Shown: positions 1 through 9,110, counted from the first letter of the stretch. The stretch is 64,000 nucleotides of DNA from DAOUJI01 sp965219565 (GCA_965219565.1 OZ244780.1:1984001-2048000), one strand, 5' to 3'. A program made the numbers and translations. The notes: generated from the sequence alone by a model not told the origin.

Positions 1-687
1 TCGCGACCGTATCTTTCCCAACGCCCAGGGAATCAGCTCCGGCAGAGAGAGCAGGAACAGCGCCGCACCGAATATCCCGACGACTATGTAGCTGGTCTCC
101 TTGGTGGCGAATATCAGGGCCAGCAAGCCTGAGGCTATGTACAGATACCGGTTCTTCCCCTCCTTCAGATATTTCCACATCACTAGGAGCAAGGCGGAGG
201 CGAAGAACGCTATGAGTATGTCATTGCGACCGAACCTGCTGAAGTACATCAGGCTGGGGGACAGCGCCAAAATCAGCGAGGTGACCAGGGCCCCTGTCCT
301 GCCCATGTAGTTGCGGAAGAAGTAGGGCAGCATTGCCAACGCGGCGCCGAAAAGCACGTAGCCCAGTCTGGAGGTGAAGTCGGAGTCGCCGAATATCTTG
401 AAGATGAAGGCGACCATGTGCACCTGGAAGGGGCCGTGCATCCAGGGGCTGTGGGAATACCCTTCGCCCTGCGCCATGCGCCATGAGTAATGGACGTGCA
501 GGCTTTCGTCGTAGTGCATGGTGCGGCCGTCCAGGTCCCACAGCCTGAGCCCAAGAGCCACTGCCGCAATTAGAAGGAAGAGCGCAAGCTCCCATCCCAG
601 GCGGGGCTTTAACCCTTCCCAAACACGATGCGCAAGGGAGGGCCTGGACTCCGAAGCTGTCGGTGTAATGCTAACCTGCTCGGCCAT
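1..687 (-). CDS. Agl23-type membrane glycosyltransferase (GT39-like), 3' end off window
   Basis: Reading the minus strand from the ATG at 687 gives 229 codons without a stop, running off the left edge, so only the N-terminal part is present. After a short cytoplasmic leader there is a hydrophobic helix and then a first loop with the motif MHYDES, the acidic loop typical of polyisoprenyl-phosphate-dependent (PMT/GT39) glycosyltransferases. More hydrophobic helices follow. The start lies inside the 3' end of the DUF2298 gene (17-base overlap), so the two are probably translationally coupled. Chloroflexi and some archaea pair a YYY/DUF2298 protein with a TIGR03663 (Agl23-like) protein, and this matches that pair. 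Sugar donor and acceptor are unknown; a role in surface glycan or glycoprotein assembly at the membrane is inferred. Confidence 0.8.
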   Translation of the reverse strand, partial: MAEQVSITPTASESRPSLAHRVWEGLKPRLGWELALFLLIAAVALGLRLWDLDGRTMHYDESLHVHYSWRMAQGEGYSHSPWMHGPFQVHMVAFIFKIFGDSDFTSRLGYVLFGAALAMLPYFFRNYMGRTGALVTSLILALSPSLMYFSRFGRNDILIAFFASALLLVMWKYLKEGKNRYLYIASGLLALIFATKETSYIVVGIFGAALFLLSLPELIPWALGKIRSR

Positions 688-3115
688 TTTCCCTGTGGAT
701 AACCTCTGACTCAAAGGGCGTTCTCTCGTATATCACTACGCCGCCCCACTGCATGACGGGTTTCAAGAATGCGCCGAATTCGTCCAATTGCAGCGGACCA
801 TATTTAGACCGTTCCCGCGGACCGGCGTACACGTAGCGTATGTCGTACGCGTCCAGCAGCTGGCCCACTCGTACTTGGTCGCCGCTGGTATAAATCTCTT
901 CAACGAACCTCTCTCGCTCGCCAACAACGTTTAGATGGCGCCGCCATTGACGCTGGTGTCCTGGCCAGTTAACCAGCGTGGCCAGTCCGGTGGCTGCGGC
1001 AACCCTTCCGAACTCCGTATAGCTGCCCCCAACGGCCTCTACGATGCGGCCCCTCGGAGCTTCATCCCGCAGCCAGAGGACCGACTCGTATTCGTCGGGA
1101 CTAGAACGCTTCAGGTAATCCAGGCCGTCCAGAGAGTCCCCGCCTCCGCGGATGTATACGTCCCTGGCCGAGGCCACGGGAAAGTATAACGCTCCGAGAA
1201 TCAACGTTGCCACTATGCACAACCACCCGACCTTCAAAATGCTTCCCATATGTGCGGGCACAATGGGCTTGGCTCCAACGGCGGTCTGCTCTACGGTTGA
1301 GTCATCCGATTCATCCTCTGAGGCTGCGGGGCGGCGCCAGACATAATACAGTCCGACGGCTGAAACAACGCCCAGCAATATCCACACCTGGTAGTACAGT
1401 TTGAAGATGGTGTTCATGCGGGTGCCAAACAGGTCCGACAGGTAGAAGACTTCGGACCCCATGAGCAAGTAGAAAGCCAGCGCCGCCAGAACGAGCAAAT
1501 AGGACACCGCCGGGTTGGCGCCGGTGCGTTCTCTCAGGACGAGAGTGTAGAGAGCCGCTCCTACGATGACCATTGCCGGAATCAGGCGGGCGAACCTGAC
1601 GACTATGTCTCCCAAAGCCGCCCCAACGCCGCCGTCAAAAGGACTCACCGCCAACTTGGCCGCGACCCACAAGACAAACGGGAGGATGGATATTGCAATC
1701 GCCGTACCCAGCAGCCCTGGATTCCGGGCCATCATTCCGGGCGTCCTGAGGCCCTGCTTTATCATGAACCCACCAACTATGGCCAGTGGAAGCCCCCAAA
1801 TCATCAGGAAGTGAATGGGTCTGGTGCTCATGGCGTCCTTGACCGGAAGAATTCCCGACGCCTGGCTGCTCAAATCGGCATAGAAGGGCAAGTAAGCAAT
1901 AACAGCGACTGCCAGCACGGGAACCAGCCACCCAAGCATGGGCGCCAACGCCTGCACACTGATTCCACGGTTCCCAACAGCCTTAGCGGCCGCCGCAATC
2001 GCCAATAACGCTGCCATGACCGGGAAGTCCCAGATGTTTATGAAAGCCAGCCCTCCCAGGAGCAGCCCTATGGCGACTCCCTCCCATGGACGGGTTAGCA
2101 GACGCCTGAAATCTAATTGAACTGGAGACAGGAACAGATTGAGAATCAGGGCAAGGTTAAGCACCATGAACGGCAGGGAGTTGATATGGGCGTGCAAGTC
2201 GCCCAGCAAGAAACTGAAGAAGGGCACTTCGGTGATGGTGTAGTCCAGGCTTACGCCCTCCACCACCGTGTCGATTATCCTGGAAGAGCGCCACCACCAG
2301 AAGTAGCTGTCTGGAAAGAAGCCCGGGCTCACGGTGGTGTTTTCGTCCAGGCCCTTTATTCCCAGCCAGTCCCAGAACCCAGCCGCTCCCAAACCGACAG
2401 AGTTGATGAGCTCGGCCACGCCTTCCAGGTTTCCCAGGACTAATATGAACACGGGAGCGGCCAGGGCGAATGGTATGGCCGACTTAATCCCGGCTCCCAT
2501 AATGCGGACCAAGTTCAATGCCAGGCAGAACGCTCCCCCCGCCGCCATCGCCGCGATAAGGGCTATGGACAGGTTGTAAGAGACGCTGGACGGTATGGCC
2601 GTCAGCTTCGTGAGGAAGGCCATCATGAAGTGGCCGAAATAGTAGTAGCTGATGGAGTGGCCGGACAGCCAGTGGTCTTCAGGCGGAAAGCTCTCGCTCT
2701 TGAGTATAGAGTTGAGAAAGCCGAAGTCCATGGGCTGCTCGGTGTGGTTGATGGCGGGCGCGAACGACGCCAACGCAACCCATATTAAGAAGAAGGCCAG
2801 GAAGACCAGCTCTGCAGCGATGATGGCCGTCCGTTCCCGCCTCAGGAAGGCCAGGACATCCGGCCCGTTTCTCCAAAGAATCATGGCCGACGGCACAGCC
2901 AGCGCCGCCACGACCACGGCCGCGGCCCACTGGACGTTGGGGAGAGCTCCTGACAGCCCCAGCGCCCAGAATAGGTAGGCGGCAAAAAGCAGGCCAATGG
3001 CCTTGGAAAATATGATTCCCCGGTCAGGCAGAGAACCAAGCAGCCGGTATGTCATCGGCAGGGTGATGACACCAACGGCCTCGATAACGATGAGCCAGAT
3101 TAGCGCTTGGTGCAA
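671..3115 (-). CDS. DUF2298 / Chlor_Arch_YYY polytopic membrane protein
   Basis: An 814-residue, strongly hydrophobic protein with many predicted membrane helices. Residues 157-161 read YYYFG, the YYYxG signature that names the Chlor_Arch_YYY (DUF2298, TIGR03662) family, and the length fits the single-copy class of about 700-900 residues. The C-terminal 150 residues look soluble and probably lie outside the membrane. The start is a TTG at 3115 with no clear Shine-Dalgarno; an in-frame stop a few codons upstream limits the choices. The gene overlaps the Agl23-like gene downstream. Family members are thought to be membrane glycosyltransferases or flippase-associated proteins, but the reaction has not been shown, so the functional part is inference. 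Confidence 0.85.
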   Translation of the reverse strand: MHQALIWLIVIEAVGVITLPMTYRLLGSLPDRGIIFSKAIGLLFAAYLFWALGLSGALPNVQWAAAVVVAALAVPSAMILWRNGPDVLAFLRRERTAIIAAELVFLAFFLIWVALASFAPAINHTEQPMDFGFLNSILKSESFPPEDHWLSGHSISYYYFGHFMMAFLTKLTAIPSSVSYNLSIALIAAMAAGGAFCLALNLVRIMGAGIKSAIPFALAAPVFILVLGNLEGVAELINSVGLGAAGFWDWLGIKGLDENTTVSPGFFPDSYFWWWRSSRIIDTVVEGVSLDYTITEVPFFSFLLGDLHAHINSLPFMVLNLALILNLFLSPVQLDFRRLLTRPWEGVAIGLLLGGLAFINIWDFPVMAALLAIAAAAKAVGNRGISVQALAPMLGWLVPVLAVAVIAYLPFYADLSSQASGILPVKDAMSTRPIHFLMIWGLPLAIVGGFMIKQGLRTPGMMARNPGLLGTAIAISILPFVLWVAAKLAVSPFDGGVGAALGDIVVRFARLIPAMVIVGAALYTLVLRERTGANPAVSYLLVLAALAFYLLMGSEVFYLSDLFGTRMNTIFKLYYQVWILLGVVSAVGLYYVWRRPAASEDESDDSTVEQTAVGAKPIVPAHMGSILKVGWLCIVATLILGALYFPVASARDVYIRGGGDSLDGLDYLKRSSPDEYESVLWLRDEAPRGRIVEAVGGSYTEFGRVAAATGLATLVNWPGHQRQWRRHLNVVGERERFVEEIYTSGDQVRVGQLLDAYDIRYVYAGPRERSKYGPLQLDEFGAFLKPVMQWGGVVIYERTPFESEVIHRENGRAG

Positions 3116-3191
3116 CTCAATGCTGTTGGGCTATTTGTTGGGATAGATGGGCCCCAATGGGAGAAGCGGCTTTCGGTCGTCGCAAGGCATG

Positions 3192-4151
3192 TCAGCCGGA
3201 AACCGGTTCCAATATGGCGTCTATGAACTCTTCCGGATCGAACACCGCCATGTCCTCCAGCTTCTCACCCGTTCCTATGAACAGTATCGGCAACCCCAGG
3301 CTCTCTCTGATTGCGAGCACGATGCCGCCCTTGGCAGTGCCGTCCAGCTTGGCCAGAAACACTCCGGTGCAGCCCACGGCCTCGGTGAAAGACTTGGCCT
3401 GAGCAAGCCCGTTATGGCCGGTGGTGGCATCGAGAATAAGCAGCACTTGGTGGGGAGCTGCGGAGTCCAGCCGCCCGATCACCCTCACGATCTTCTTGAG
3501 CTCTTCCATAAGGTTGGACTTGGTGTGGAGGCGCCCCGCAGTGTCGATAATGAGCACGTCGGCTTTCCGCGCCCTGGCCGCCTGGAACGCGTCGAAAGCC
3601 ACGGCCCCGGGATCGGCCCCCTGGCGATGGCTGATAACGTCAACGCCCGCTCTTTCTCCCAGAGCCTGAAGCTGCTCTATAGCTGCGGCGCGGAAGGTGT
3701 CCCCAGCCCCGAGCAGCACCCGCTTTCCTGCTTGCTCGAAGTGATGGGCCAGCTTGGCTATGCTGGTGGTCTTGCCGGCCCCGTTGACCCCCACCACCAG
3801 GACCACCAAGGGAGTTTCCGAAAGCTCGGCCGCGGCATCGAACTCCGATGGCGAATCGCTCTTCAGCCCGACCAGCAGTTCCAGCTTCAATGCGTCGAAC
3901 ACCTGCTGCGGGTCGTTGTATTTCCGGTCGGAGGTGATGGTCCGGAGGCGGCCCACCAAGTCCAGGGAGGTTTCGACGCCCACGTCCGCCGATATCAGGA
4001 CCTCTTCCAGCTCCTCCCATACGCTATCGTCGAGCTGGGACGACCGGAGGACTCCCATGATTTTCCCGAACCACGTGTCCCTGGACTTGCGTACACCCTG
4101 CTGGGTGCGCTCTTTCGTCTCGTTGGGGTCTCTTCTCAGAAAACGGAGCAT
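3192..4151 (-). CDS. ftsY: Signal recognition particle receptor FtsY
   Basis: This 319-residue protein is the SRP receptor GTPase, which docks ribosome-SRP complexes at the membrane for co-translational insertion. The NG domain is complete: helical N domain at about 25-110, P-loop GVNGAGKT at 121-128, DTFRAAA at 151-157, DTAGR at 203-207, AKLD (the TKLD guanine-specificity box) at 267-270, and a closing GTGEKLEDM segment. It lacks the long acidic A domain of the E. coli protein, which is common in other phyla. It sits 15 bases after rnc on the same strand, a conserved rnc-ftsY arrangement; the smc gene often found between them is absent. Confidence 0.97.
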   Translation of the reverse strand: MLRFLRRDPNETKERTQQGVRKSRDTWFGKIMGVLRSSQLDDSVWEELEEVLISADVGVETSLDLVGRLRTITSDRKYNDPQQVFDALKLELLVGLKSDSPSEFDAAAELSETPLVVLVVGVNGAGKTTSIAKLAHHFEQAGKRVLLGAGDTFRAAAIEQLQALGERAGVDVISHRQGADPGAVAFDAFQAARARKADVLIIDTAGRLHTKSNLMEELKKIVRVIGRLDSAAPHQVLLILDATTGHNGLAQAKSFTEAVGCTGVFLAKLDGTAKGGIVLAIRESLGLPILFIGTGEKLEDMAVFDPEEFIDAILEPVSG

Positions 4152-4166
4152 AACGTCTCGATGCGC

Positions 4167-4892
4167 CTAAGTCGGCAATGACTGGAAGTGTTGGAAGCCG
4201 TCCTCCGCCGCCAGCTTCTCGGCGTCGGACTTGCGCCTGCCGTGTCCCTTGCCCACAACCTCGCCGTCGACCATGACCTCCACGTTGAAGAGCTTTTCAT
4301 GGTCGGGGCCTTGGACGTCGACTAACCTGTATCTGGGTGAACTCATCCCCTGCCGTTGCACCAATTCTTGGAGTCTGGACTTGGGGTCCTCGGGGACTGC
4401 TCCTTCAGCCAGAAGGGACTCCACCTCATCTCCTATGACGGCAAGGACGAACCGCTTGGCTGCGTCATGACCGCCGTCCAGGAACAAGGCCCCGACAACG
4501 GCCTCGAAAGCCGCAGCCAGGTTCGACTCCCGTTCCCGGCCCCCGGTGGACTCTTCTCCCTTGCCCACCTTCAACGACCGGCCCAAGTCCATCTTTCGGG
4601 CAACCTTTGCCAGGGAGGTCCCGCGGACCAGCAAGGAACGCAGCTTGGTCAACTCACCCTCTAGGAGATCGGGCCTACGATTGTAAAGCTCTGCGGTGAC
4701 TATCAGACTCAACTCAGCGTCCCCCAGAAACTCCAGCCGTTCGTACGAGTCCAGGGAGCTTCGCGAGGCACGGGACTCGTTTACGTAGGAAGGATGCACC
4801 AAAGCTTGCTCCAGCAGCGCAGGGTCTTTGAAACGCAAGCCTAACTGCTTCTCCAACGAAGTACGCTGCTTGAAGGACCAACCTTTGGGCAA
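4167..4892 (-). CDS. rnc: Ribonuclease III
   Basis: Double-stranded-RNA endonuclease for rRNA processing and RNA turnover. The RNase III signature ERLEFLGDAEL carries the catalytic Glu/Asp residues. A second acidic cluster (AAAFEAVVGALFLDGG) and a C-terminal double-stranded-RNA-binding domain (final ~75 residues, ending in the KKSDAEKLAAEDG type pattern) follow. The longest frame opens at TTG 4919. The TTG at 4892 is preferred because GGAGG lies five bases upstream, giving 241 residues that begin just before the conserved domain. It is co-directional with ftsY, 15 bases away, so the two are probably one transcript. Confidence 0.95.
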   Translation of the reverse strand: MPKGWSFKQRTSLEKQLGLRFKDPALLEQALVHPSYVNESRASRSSLDSYERLEFLGDAELSLIVTAELYNRRPDLLEGELTKLRSLLVRGTSLAKVARKMDLGRSLKVGKGEESTGGRERESNLAAAFEAVVGALFLDGGHDAAKRFVLAVIGDEVESLLAEGAVPEDPKSRLQELVQRQGMSSPRYRLVDVQGPDHEKLFNVEVMVDGEVVGKGHGRRKSDAEKLAAEDGFQHFQSLPT

Positions 4893-5049
4893 GTGTCCCC
4901 TCCGGGGCAGAGGTCTCAACGACCAATGGTCGCGAGAACGAGCCGTAGGGCATTGGGTTGCGCCTGAAACCGCTCGTGGTGGATTCTATCACCCGATTCT
5001 TGAATATCAAAGAAGCGGCCCCGCCATGTCCGCTCCGGTTAGAGGCCGC

Positions 5050-5667
5050 TTAGGAACCCGTCGCCGCCAGCATCTCCTCAGTGATTTCGGCCAGCTTTTC
5101 CTCATTAAGGGGACCTTGCCAAAATCGGAATATCTCGCCGTCGGCGGTGATGAATGCTGTGGCGGGTATGCCCAGGACTCGATACTTTTTTATAATTTCT
5201 TCGTCGTCGGTGTACCCCGCCGGGAAGGTGATGCCCAGTTCTTCCAGCAGGGCCTTGCCGTCGTCTCTGGCGCCCAACCCGAACAAAGCTCCAACGTCAA
5301 GTCCGAACAAATTTATCTCGTCTTTGTGCGAATCGTAAAAGGCTTGAAAGTCCGGGAGTTCGGCCCTGCAGGGAGGACAAAGCCCGCCCCAGAAGTTGAT
5401 CGCCAGGGGTTTGCCTCGGAGGTCACTCAGTTGCAGCATTTCCCCGCCCAGGACATCCGAACCCTGGTAGGCGTACATGGTGAAGTCAGGGGCCGGTTTC
5501 AAGTCGAGCGATTTGTCCTCAACCTCCCTGGTAAAGGTTGGGGTAGGATCGGCGCCTTCGGAGCCTCCGCATGCCCCGGCGACAGCGAACAGCCCTACGG
5601 CCGCTGCAGCAAGCAATGGCGCCCCGACAAGTCTCATGAACCGGACGCGGAGGGTGGACTTCAACAT
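5050..5667 (-). CDS. TlpA/ResA-family thioredoxin-like protein, probably membrane-anchored
   Basis: 205 residues. The N-terminus has a positively charged start, a hydrophobic stretch and then AVAGAC with Cys33, a near-lipobox, followed by a disordered Pro/Thr-rich linker. The thioredoxin fold begins around residue 60 (PDFTMYAYQG) and has the active-site CPPC at 97-100 and the cis-Pro loop GIPATAFI. Members of this family act outside the cytoplasmic membrane in disulfide reduction or cytochrome c maturation. The CPPC dithiol motif and the anchor support an extracytoplasmic thiol-disulfide role. No cytochrome biogenesis genes are nearby, so the partner is unknown. Whether Cys33 is lipidated or the helix is simply a membrane anchor cannot be settled from sequence alone. 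Confidence 0.85.
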   Translation of the reverse strand: MLKSTLRVRFMRLVGAPLLAAAAVGLFAVAGACGGSEGADPTPTFTREVEDKSLDLKPAPDFTMYAYQGSDVLGGEMLQLSDLRGKPLAINFWGGLCPPCRAELPDFQAFYDSHKDEINLFGLDVGALFGLGARDDGKALLEELGITFPAGYTDDEEIIKKYRVLGIPATAFITADGEIFRFWQGPLNEEKLAEITEEMLAATGS

Positions 5668-5761
5668 GGGTACGAAAACTTCCTTCCTGAAGGACTTTAC
5701 ATTCTTGTCTGGCTTGTGTGGCCCGGGCCTCAGCCAGAAAGTACGGACGCTTTACTTCTTT

Positions 5762-7165
5762 CTACGCCTCTCGCCTTCCCCCGGTTCCATCCTTGGGAAT
5801 CTGTGAGACTATTTCGAAGTATCTGACCAGGGCCCTAATGCCCCCTGAAGCCTGGCCCCAGTCGAAATGCTCGTTGGGGCCGTGATAGCTGTGCTCCGGA
5901 AGGCTGAGGCCTATGAAGGTTATGGGGGCGCCCAGCAGTTCCTGCATGGTCACAACGGCGCCTATGGAGCCTCCCTCCCGTATGAAGGCTGGACTCTTGC
6001 CGAATCCGTGACTGATGGCCTCCCGTGCGGCATCTGAATATGGCCCTTGGAATTGGCCCAGATAGGGCTTCAAGGAGCCGCCGTCCTCCACCGTCACGTC
6101 GGGGTTAAGCTCTCTTACTCGGCTCCTGAGCAGGTCCATCACGTTGTCGGGGTTCTGGTTGGGCACGAGCCTCATGCTGACCTTGGCCTCGGCCCTTGGC
6201 GGCACCACCGTCTTTATTCCCGGTCCGGTGTAGCCGCCGGAGATGCCGTGGACCTCGAACGTCGGTTCGCACCAGATTCTCTTCACCACCTCGGCCACGT
6301 CCCGGGTCCGCATCGTGGTCAGCCCGTGGGCGCCGGTGAACTTGTCCAAGTCGAAACCGGACGCCAAAAAATTTTCAAGCTCATCGTCGGCGACGGGCTC
6401 CACTGCTCCGTAGAACCCCGGAATCGACACGGCGCCGGTCTTGGCGTCGTAGAGCTCAGCTATTAGTTTACATAATTCACCTATGGGGTTCCTGGCCGCT
6501 CCTCCTGTCAGGCCCGAGTGAGCGTCCTTCTCCGCAGTTTCCAGCAACAGCCGTGCTCCCTGCATGCCACGCAACCCGTATGGGATGGCTGGAACGTCCC
6601 TGGACAGCCACACTGTATCGGACACCAGGACCGAGTCAGTGTTGAGGCCTTCCCGGTGGGACTGGATGAAATCGGCGAAATTAGGGCTGCCGACCTCCTC
6701 TTCAAGCTCCCACACAAACTGTATGTTCAGGGGCATACCCTGCTGTTGGGCATACCGGGCCGCAAACAGCGCCGTCAGCGCAGGCCCTTTGTCGTCAGTG
6801 CATCCGCGCCCCAGATACCGGTCTCCTTCTATGGCAAACGTGAAAGGGTCTCGCACCCATTCAGGCTCCTGGGCGGGCTGGACGTCCATGTGGTTGTAAA
6901 CGATCAGTGTCGGGTGGTCTGGGGAAGTCTCCATCTTTCCCCAGACTACAGGGTGTCCGGCAGTTTCCAGCACGTCTGAGTCGGCGCCAAAGCCGGTAAG
7001 GACTTGAGCCGCAGCCTCGGCGCCTCGTCTTACGTCCTTGGCCCGCTCCGGGTCGGAAGAGACCGTGGGGATTTGAACGAGGTCAGCCAGAACGCTCTCG
7101 AATTCCCCTCTCACGCCAGAGATATAGCTATCCAGGTCTTTCGTGGGACTTACCGAGTCCGTCAT
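5762..7165 (-). CDS. M20-family metallopeptidase (dipeptidase-like)
   Basis: 467 residues, the usual size for cytosolic non-specific dipeptidase-like M20 enzymes. Metal and catalytic signatures are in order: NHMDVQPA (first His and catalytic Asp), GRGCTDDKGP (bridging Asp), and ELEEEVGS (general-base and metal Glu pair). A dimerisation or lid domain and a C-terminal segment with a late His (LPEHSYHGPNE) follow. The start ATG is preceded by GGGGAGGG. It probably hydrolyses dipeptides or N-acyl amino acids in the cytoplasm; the exact substrate is not visible. It diverges from the hydrolase at 7308, so a shared intergenic regulatory region is likely. Confidence 0.92.
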   Translation of the reverse strand: MTDSVSPTKDLDSYISGVRGEFESVLADLVQIPTVSSDPERAKDVRRGAEAAAQVLTGFGADSDVLETAGHPVVWGKMETSPDHPTLIVYNHMDVQPAQEPEWVRDPFTFAIEGDRYLGRGCTDDKGPALTALFAARYAQQQGMPLNIQFVWELEEEVGSPNFADFIQSHREGLNTDSVLVSDTVWLSRDVPAIPYGLRGMQGARLLLETAEKDAHSGLTGGAARNPIGELCKLIAELYDAKTGAVSIPGFYGAVEPVADDELENFLASGFDLDKFTGAHGLTTMRTRDVAEVVKRIWCEPTFEVHGISGGYTGPGIKTVVPPRAEAKVSMRLVPNQNPDNVMDLLRSRVRELNPDVTVEDGGSLKPYLGQFQGPYSDAAREAISHGFGKSPAFIREGGSIGAVVTMQELLGAPITFIGLSLPEHSYHGPNEHFDWGQASGGIRALVRYFEIVSQIPKDGTGGRREA

Positions 7166-7243
7166 GTCATCCCTCCCCGGAAAGGTGGAAATCGTAGACT
7201 ATCAGAGGGCCGCTCAGGTGTCCAGAAACCAGGCTCGCTCCGA

Positions 7244-7273
7244 TTGACTCAAAAATGAAGCCATTGGTACACT
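7244..7273 (+). promoter_or_regulatory. sigma70-type promoter for the hydrolase gene
   Basis: TTGACT at 7244-7249 and TACACT at 7268-7273 are separated by 18 bases and lie 34 bases before the ATG at 7308. A GGAGG stands at 7300-7304. Spacing and match to the consensus are good, but no transcription data are available. Confidence 0.5.
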
Positions 7274-7307
7274 TCCGCCACATTCAGCGCATCCGGATCG
7301 GAGGACC

Positions 7308-8237
7308 ATGAGGCCACGATTGGTGAGAGCCGTAAAAATCGGGCTTCCTATAGTCGTAGTCTTGCTGGTTGTCATCTACGGTCTGGTGTCCTACATGATT
7401 GTCTCGGGAATTGCAAACGTCGACAGAACCGAACAGGAAGACCACCCCAGCAACTACGACCTACCCTACGACGATATAGAGTTCGCACCCCGCGACGGAG
7501 AGTTGGCGCTAAGCGGCTGGCATATCTATGACCCCTCAATCGAGGACGAAAAGCGGCGCACGGTTATTGTAGTCCACGGAATCAACAGCAACAGAGCCGG
7601 GGGCAATCGAGTGGCTCTGGCGGCTCTGCTGTTTGGCAGAGGGTACGACAGCCTTCTGTTTGACTTGAGGGCTCACGGGCTTTCGGAAGGAGACAACTCC
7701 ACCTACGGACACGAAGAACGGTGGGACGTGTTGGGAGCGTTCGACTATCTAATGGTCAGGGGCGTGGCCGAGCAACACATCGCAGTGCTGGGGGTGTCGA
7801 TGGGCGCCGGCGCTTCCCTGATAGCCTTAACCGAGGAGCCCCGCATCAAAGCCCTGGTGGTGGACGGTCCCTACGCCAATGCCTCAGAGCTTGTGAACAG
7901 GGAGGCCGCCCGACGAACTCCCTTGCCCCAGTGGATTATGCCAGTATTCAACCCTACCATAAAGATAATGGGGGGCGGCATATACGGCGTGGACATAGGC
8001 GCCCTAAAACCTGAGGAGTCCGCACGGAATATCCTGAACCCGATACTGGTTATACATGGAGACGGAGACGAGCGAGTGCCCGTCGAACACGGAATCAGGG
8101 TCCACCGGAACGCTCACCCCGACAGCCAGATTTGGGTCGTTCCCGGAGTCGAACATGCGGCGGCCTTCGAGAACCACCCCAGTGAGTACGTGGACAGGGT
8201 GACGGAATATCTCGAGTCCCGGTTAGGCGCACAATAA
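7308..8237 (+). CDS. Membrane-anchored alpha/beta hydrolase
   Basis: 309 residues. Residues 11-33 form one hydrophobic segment, an N-terminal anchor, followed by an alpha/beta-hydrolase domain. Visible landmarks are the oxyanion region HGINSN at 90-95, the nucleophile elbow GVSMGA with Ser164, the acid loop HGDGDERVP and the late His in GVEHAAAFE, so the catalytic triad looks complete. It resembles the DUF1749/BEM46-like serine hydrolases with a single N-terminal helix; the catalytic domain probably faces outward. The substrate is unknown. It is transcribed alone, divergent from the M20 peptidase and convergent with the ferredoxin gene. Confidence 0.88.
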   Translation: MRPRLVRAVKIGLPIVVVLLVVIYGLVSYMIVSGIANVDRTEQEDHPSNYDLPYDDIEFAPRDGELALSGWHIYDPSIEDEKRRTVIVVHGINSNRAGGNRVALAALLFGRGYDSLLFDLRAHGLSEGDNSTYGHEERWDVLGAFDYLMVRGVAEQHIAVLGVSMGAGASLIALTEEPRIKALVVDGPYANASELVNREAARRTPLPQWIMPVFNPTIKIMGGGIYGVDIGALKPEESARNILNPILVIHGDGDERVPVEHGIRVHRNAHPDSQIWVVPGVEHAAAFENHPSEYVDRVTEYLESRLGAQ

Positions 8238-8268
8238 AAGGGCACGCCTCCAAAGAGACGCACCCTTT
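8237..8268. terminator. Hairpin between convergent genes
   Basis: AAAGGG at 8237-8242 pairs with CCCTTT at 8263-8268, with inner CG and CTC/GAG pairs separated by mismatches and a CAAA loop. It lies between the stop codons of the hydrolase (+) and the ferredoxin (-) genes. There is no long T tract on the plus side, so function as a two-way terminator is only likely. Confidence 0.35.
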
Positions 8269-8298
8269 CAACCACGGCTTAAGGTATTGCGGGCGGAG

Positions 8299-8571
8299 TT
8301 ATCTGGTGTTCTTCAGCGTAGACGGGTCCCGCTCTTTGAAGTAGTCGTAGTTCTTTCCGATGTATTCGGCCCATTCGGTGGGGACTGAGTCTTCGGCGAA
8401 TATCGCCGTTACGGGGCACACCGGTTCGCAAGCCGCACAGTCGATGCACTCGTCGGGGTGGATGTAGTACATGTCGTCTTCGTCGGTGGTGTATATGCAG
8501 TCCACCGGGCAGACATCCACACACGCTGCATCCTTTACGCCCACACAAGGTTCTGAAATGATGTAAGTCAT
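8299..8571 (-). CDS. 7Fe-type ferredoxin ([3Fe-4S]/[4Fe-4S])
   Basis: 90 residues with two cluster-binding motifs. The first is Cys9-x7-Cys17-x3-Cys21-Pro with an extra Cys25, as in seven-iron ferredoxins. The second is Cys42-x2-Cys45-x2-Cys48-x3-Cys52-Pro, a classic [4Fe-4S] set. A short charged tail follows. It is a soluble low-potential electron carrier; given the P450s and oxygenases elsewhere in the window it could feed such enzymes, but there is no linkage evidence. The start is well supported by GGAGG upstream. The gene stands alone on its strand. Confidence 0.93.
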   Translation of the reverse strand: MTYIISEPCVGVKDAACVDVCPVDCIYTTDEDDMYYIHPDECIDCAACEPVCPVTAIFAEDSVPTEWAEYIGKNYDYFKERDPSTLKNTR

Positions 8572-8878
8572 CTGTTAACGGACCTCCGCTACAATCAATG
8601 TCGCCCGGTCGTGCGCGAAACCTTTCCCACACTAACCAAGGGCCACATTATAACACGGCTTTCCCGTCTGTGGCAGGGGATGGTAGACAGGGAGGGAAGT
8701 GCAAAACTCCGAGGAAGGCCAAAAAGACCGAGACGTAATGGCGGCCTAAAAACACAAAACCCCCGGGCTAAGGGGCCCAGAGGCTTCGTGCAGTCTCAAC
8801 AACAAGACCCACGATACCGACCCTCGTGGACCTTTGTTAGGAGCTTCCTTGCGCCTGTCGGAGTAAAAGAGGCTCTTT
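8572..8878. other. Intergenic stretch, no convincing gene
   Basis: Frames here are short and give proline/arginine-rich translations without recognisable motifs. At about 8761-8778 there is a short G/C hairpin (CCCC...GGGG), with a T-rich run following it on the minus strand. It could end transcription coming from the minus-strand genes beyond 9.1 kb, but the stem is short. Confidence 0.3.
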
Positions 8879-9058
8879 ATGGGCAATCCCCTATGGGAAC
8901 GGCAGTTCTACGAGACCGCTTGGATCGCATTGAGGATACCCCTCATACAAGAACAGGCCAGGCGGGACACTGACCATTTCGTCGCGGCAGTGAACCCGGT
9001 CAGGTGGATCGTGGCGAAGAACGACGCCGCCCGGTACCGGAAGTTGGAATCCAGATAG
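8879..9058 (+). CDS. Small hypothetical protein (59 aa)
   Basis: A 59-residue frame from ATG 8879 to TAG 9056-9058, with AGAGG about six bases before the start. The product begins MGNPLWERQF and is amphipathic, rich in Trp, Arg and Gln, with no membrane helix and no motif that I recognise. Amino-acid composition looks protein-like, and it lies in a region otherwise empty of genes. It sits directly downstream of, and convergent with, the HEPN-like gene. Function unknown; it may also be a remnant of a longer gene. Confidence 0.35.
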   Translation: MGNPLWERQFYETAWIALRIPLIQEQARRDTDHFVAAVNPVRWIVAKNDAARYRKLESR

Positions 9059-9110
9059 CCCCAACCCTGGAAGGTGGTCAAGGAGCGATTGTCGAAGGGA
9101 AAACCGTATA

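Noticed and set aside
3147..4181. Long plus-strand frame of 344 codons opposite ftsY
   Set aside because: Antisense shadow of the G+C-rich ftsY gene; no ribosome binding site and no recognisable motif, while ftsY is certain.
8611..8973. 120-codon plus-strand frame
   Set aside because: Arg/Pro-rich, no ribosome binding site, no motif; a different frame (8879-9058) in the same region looks more protein-like.
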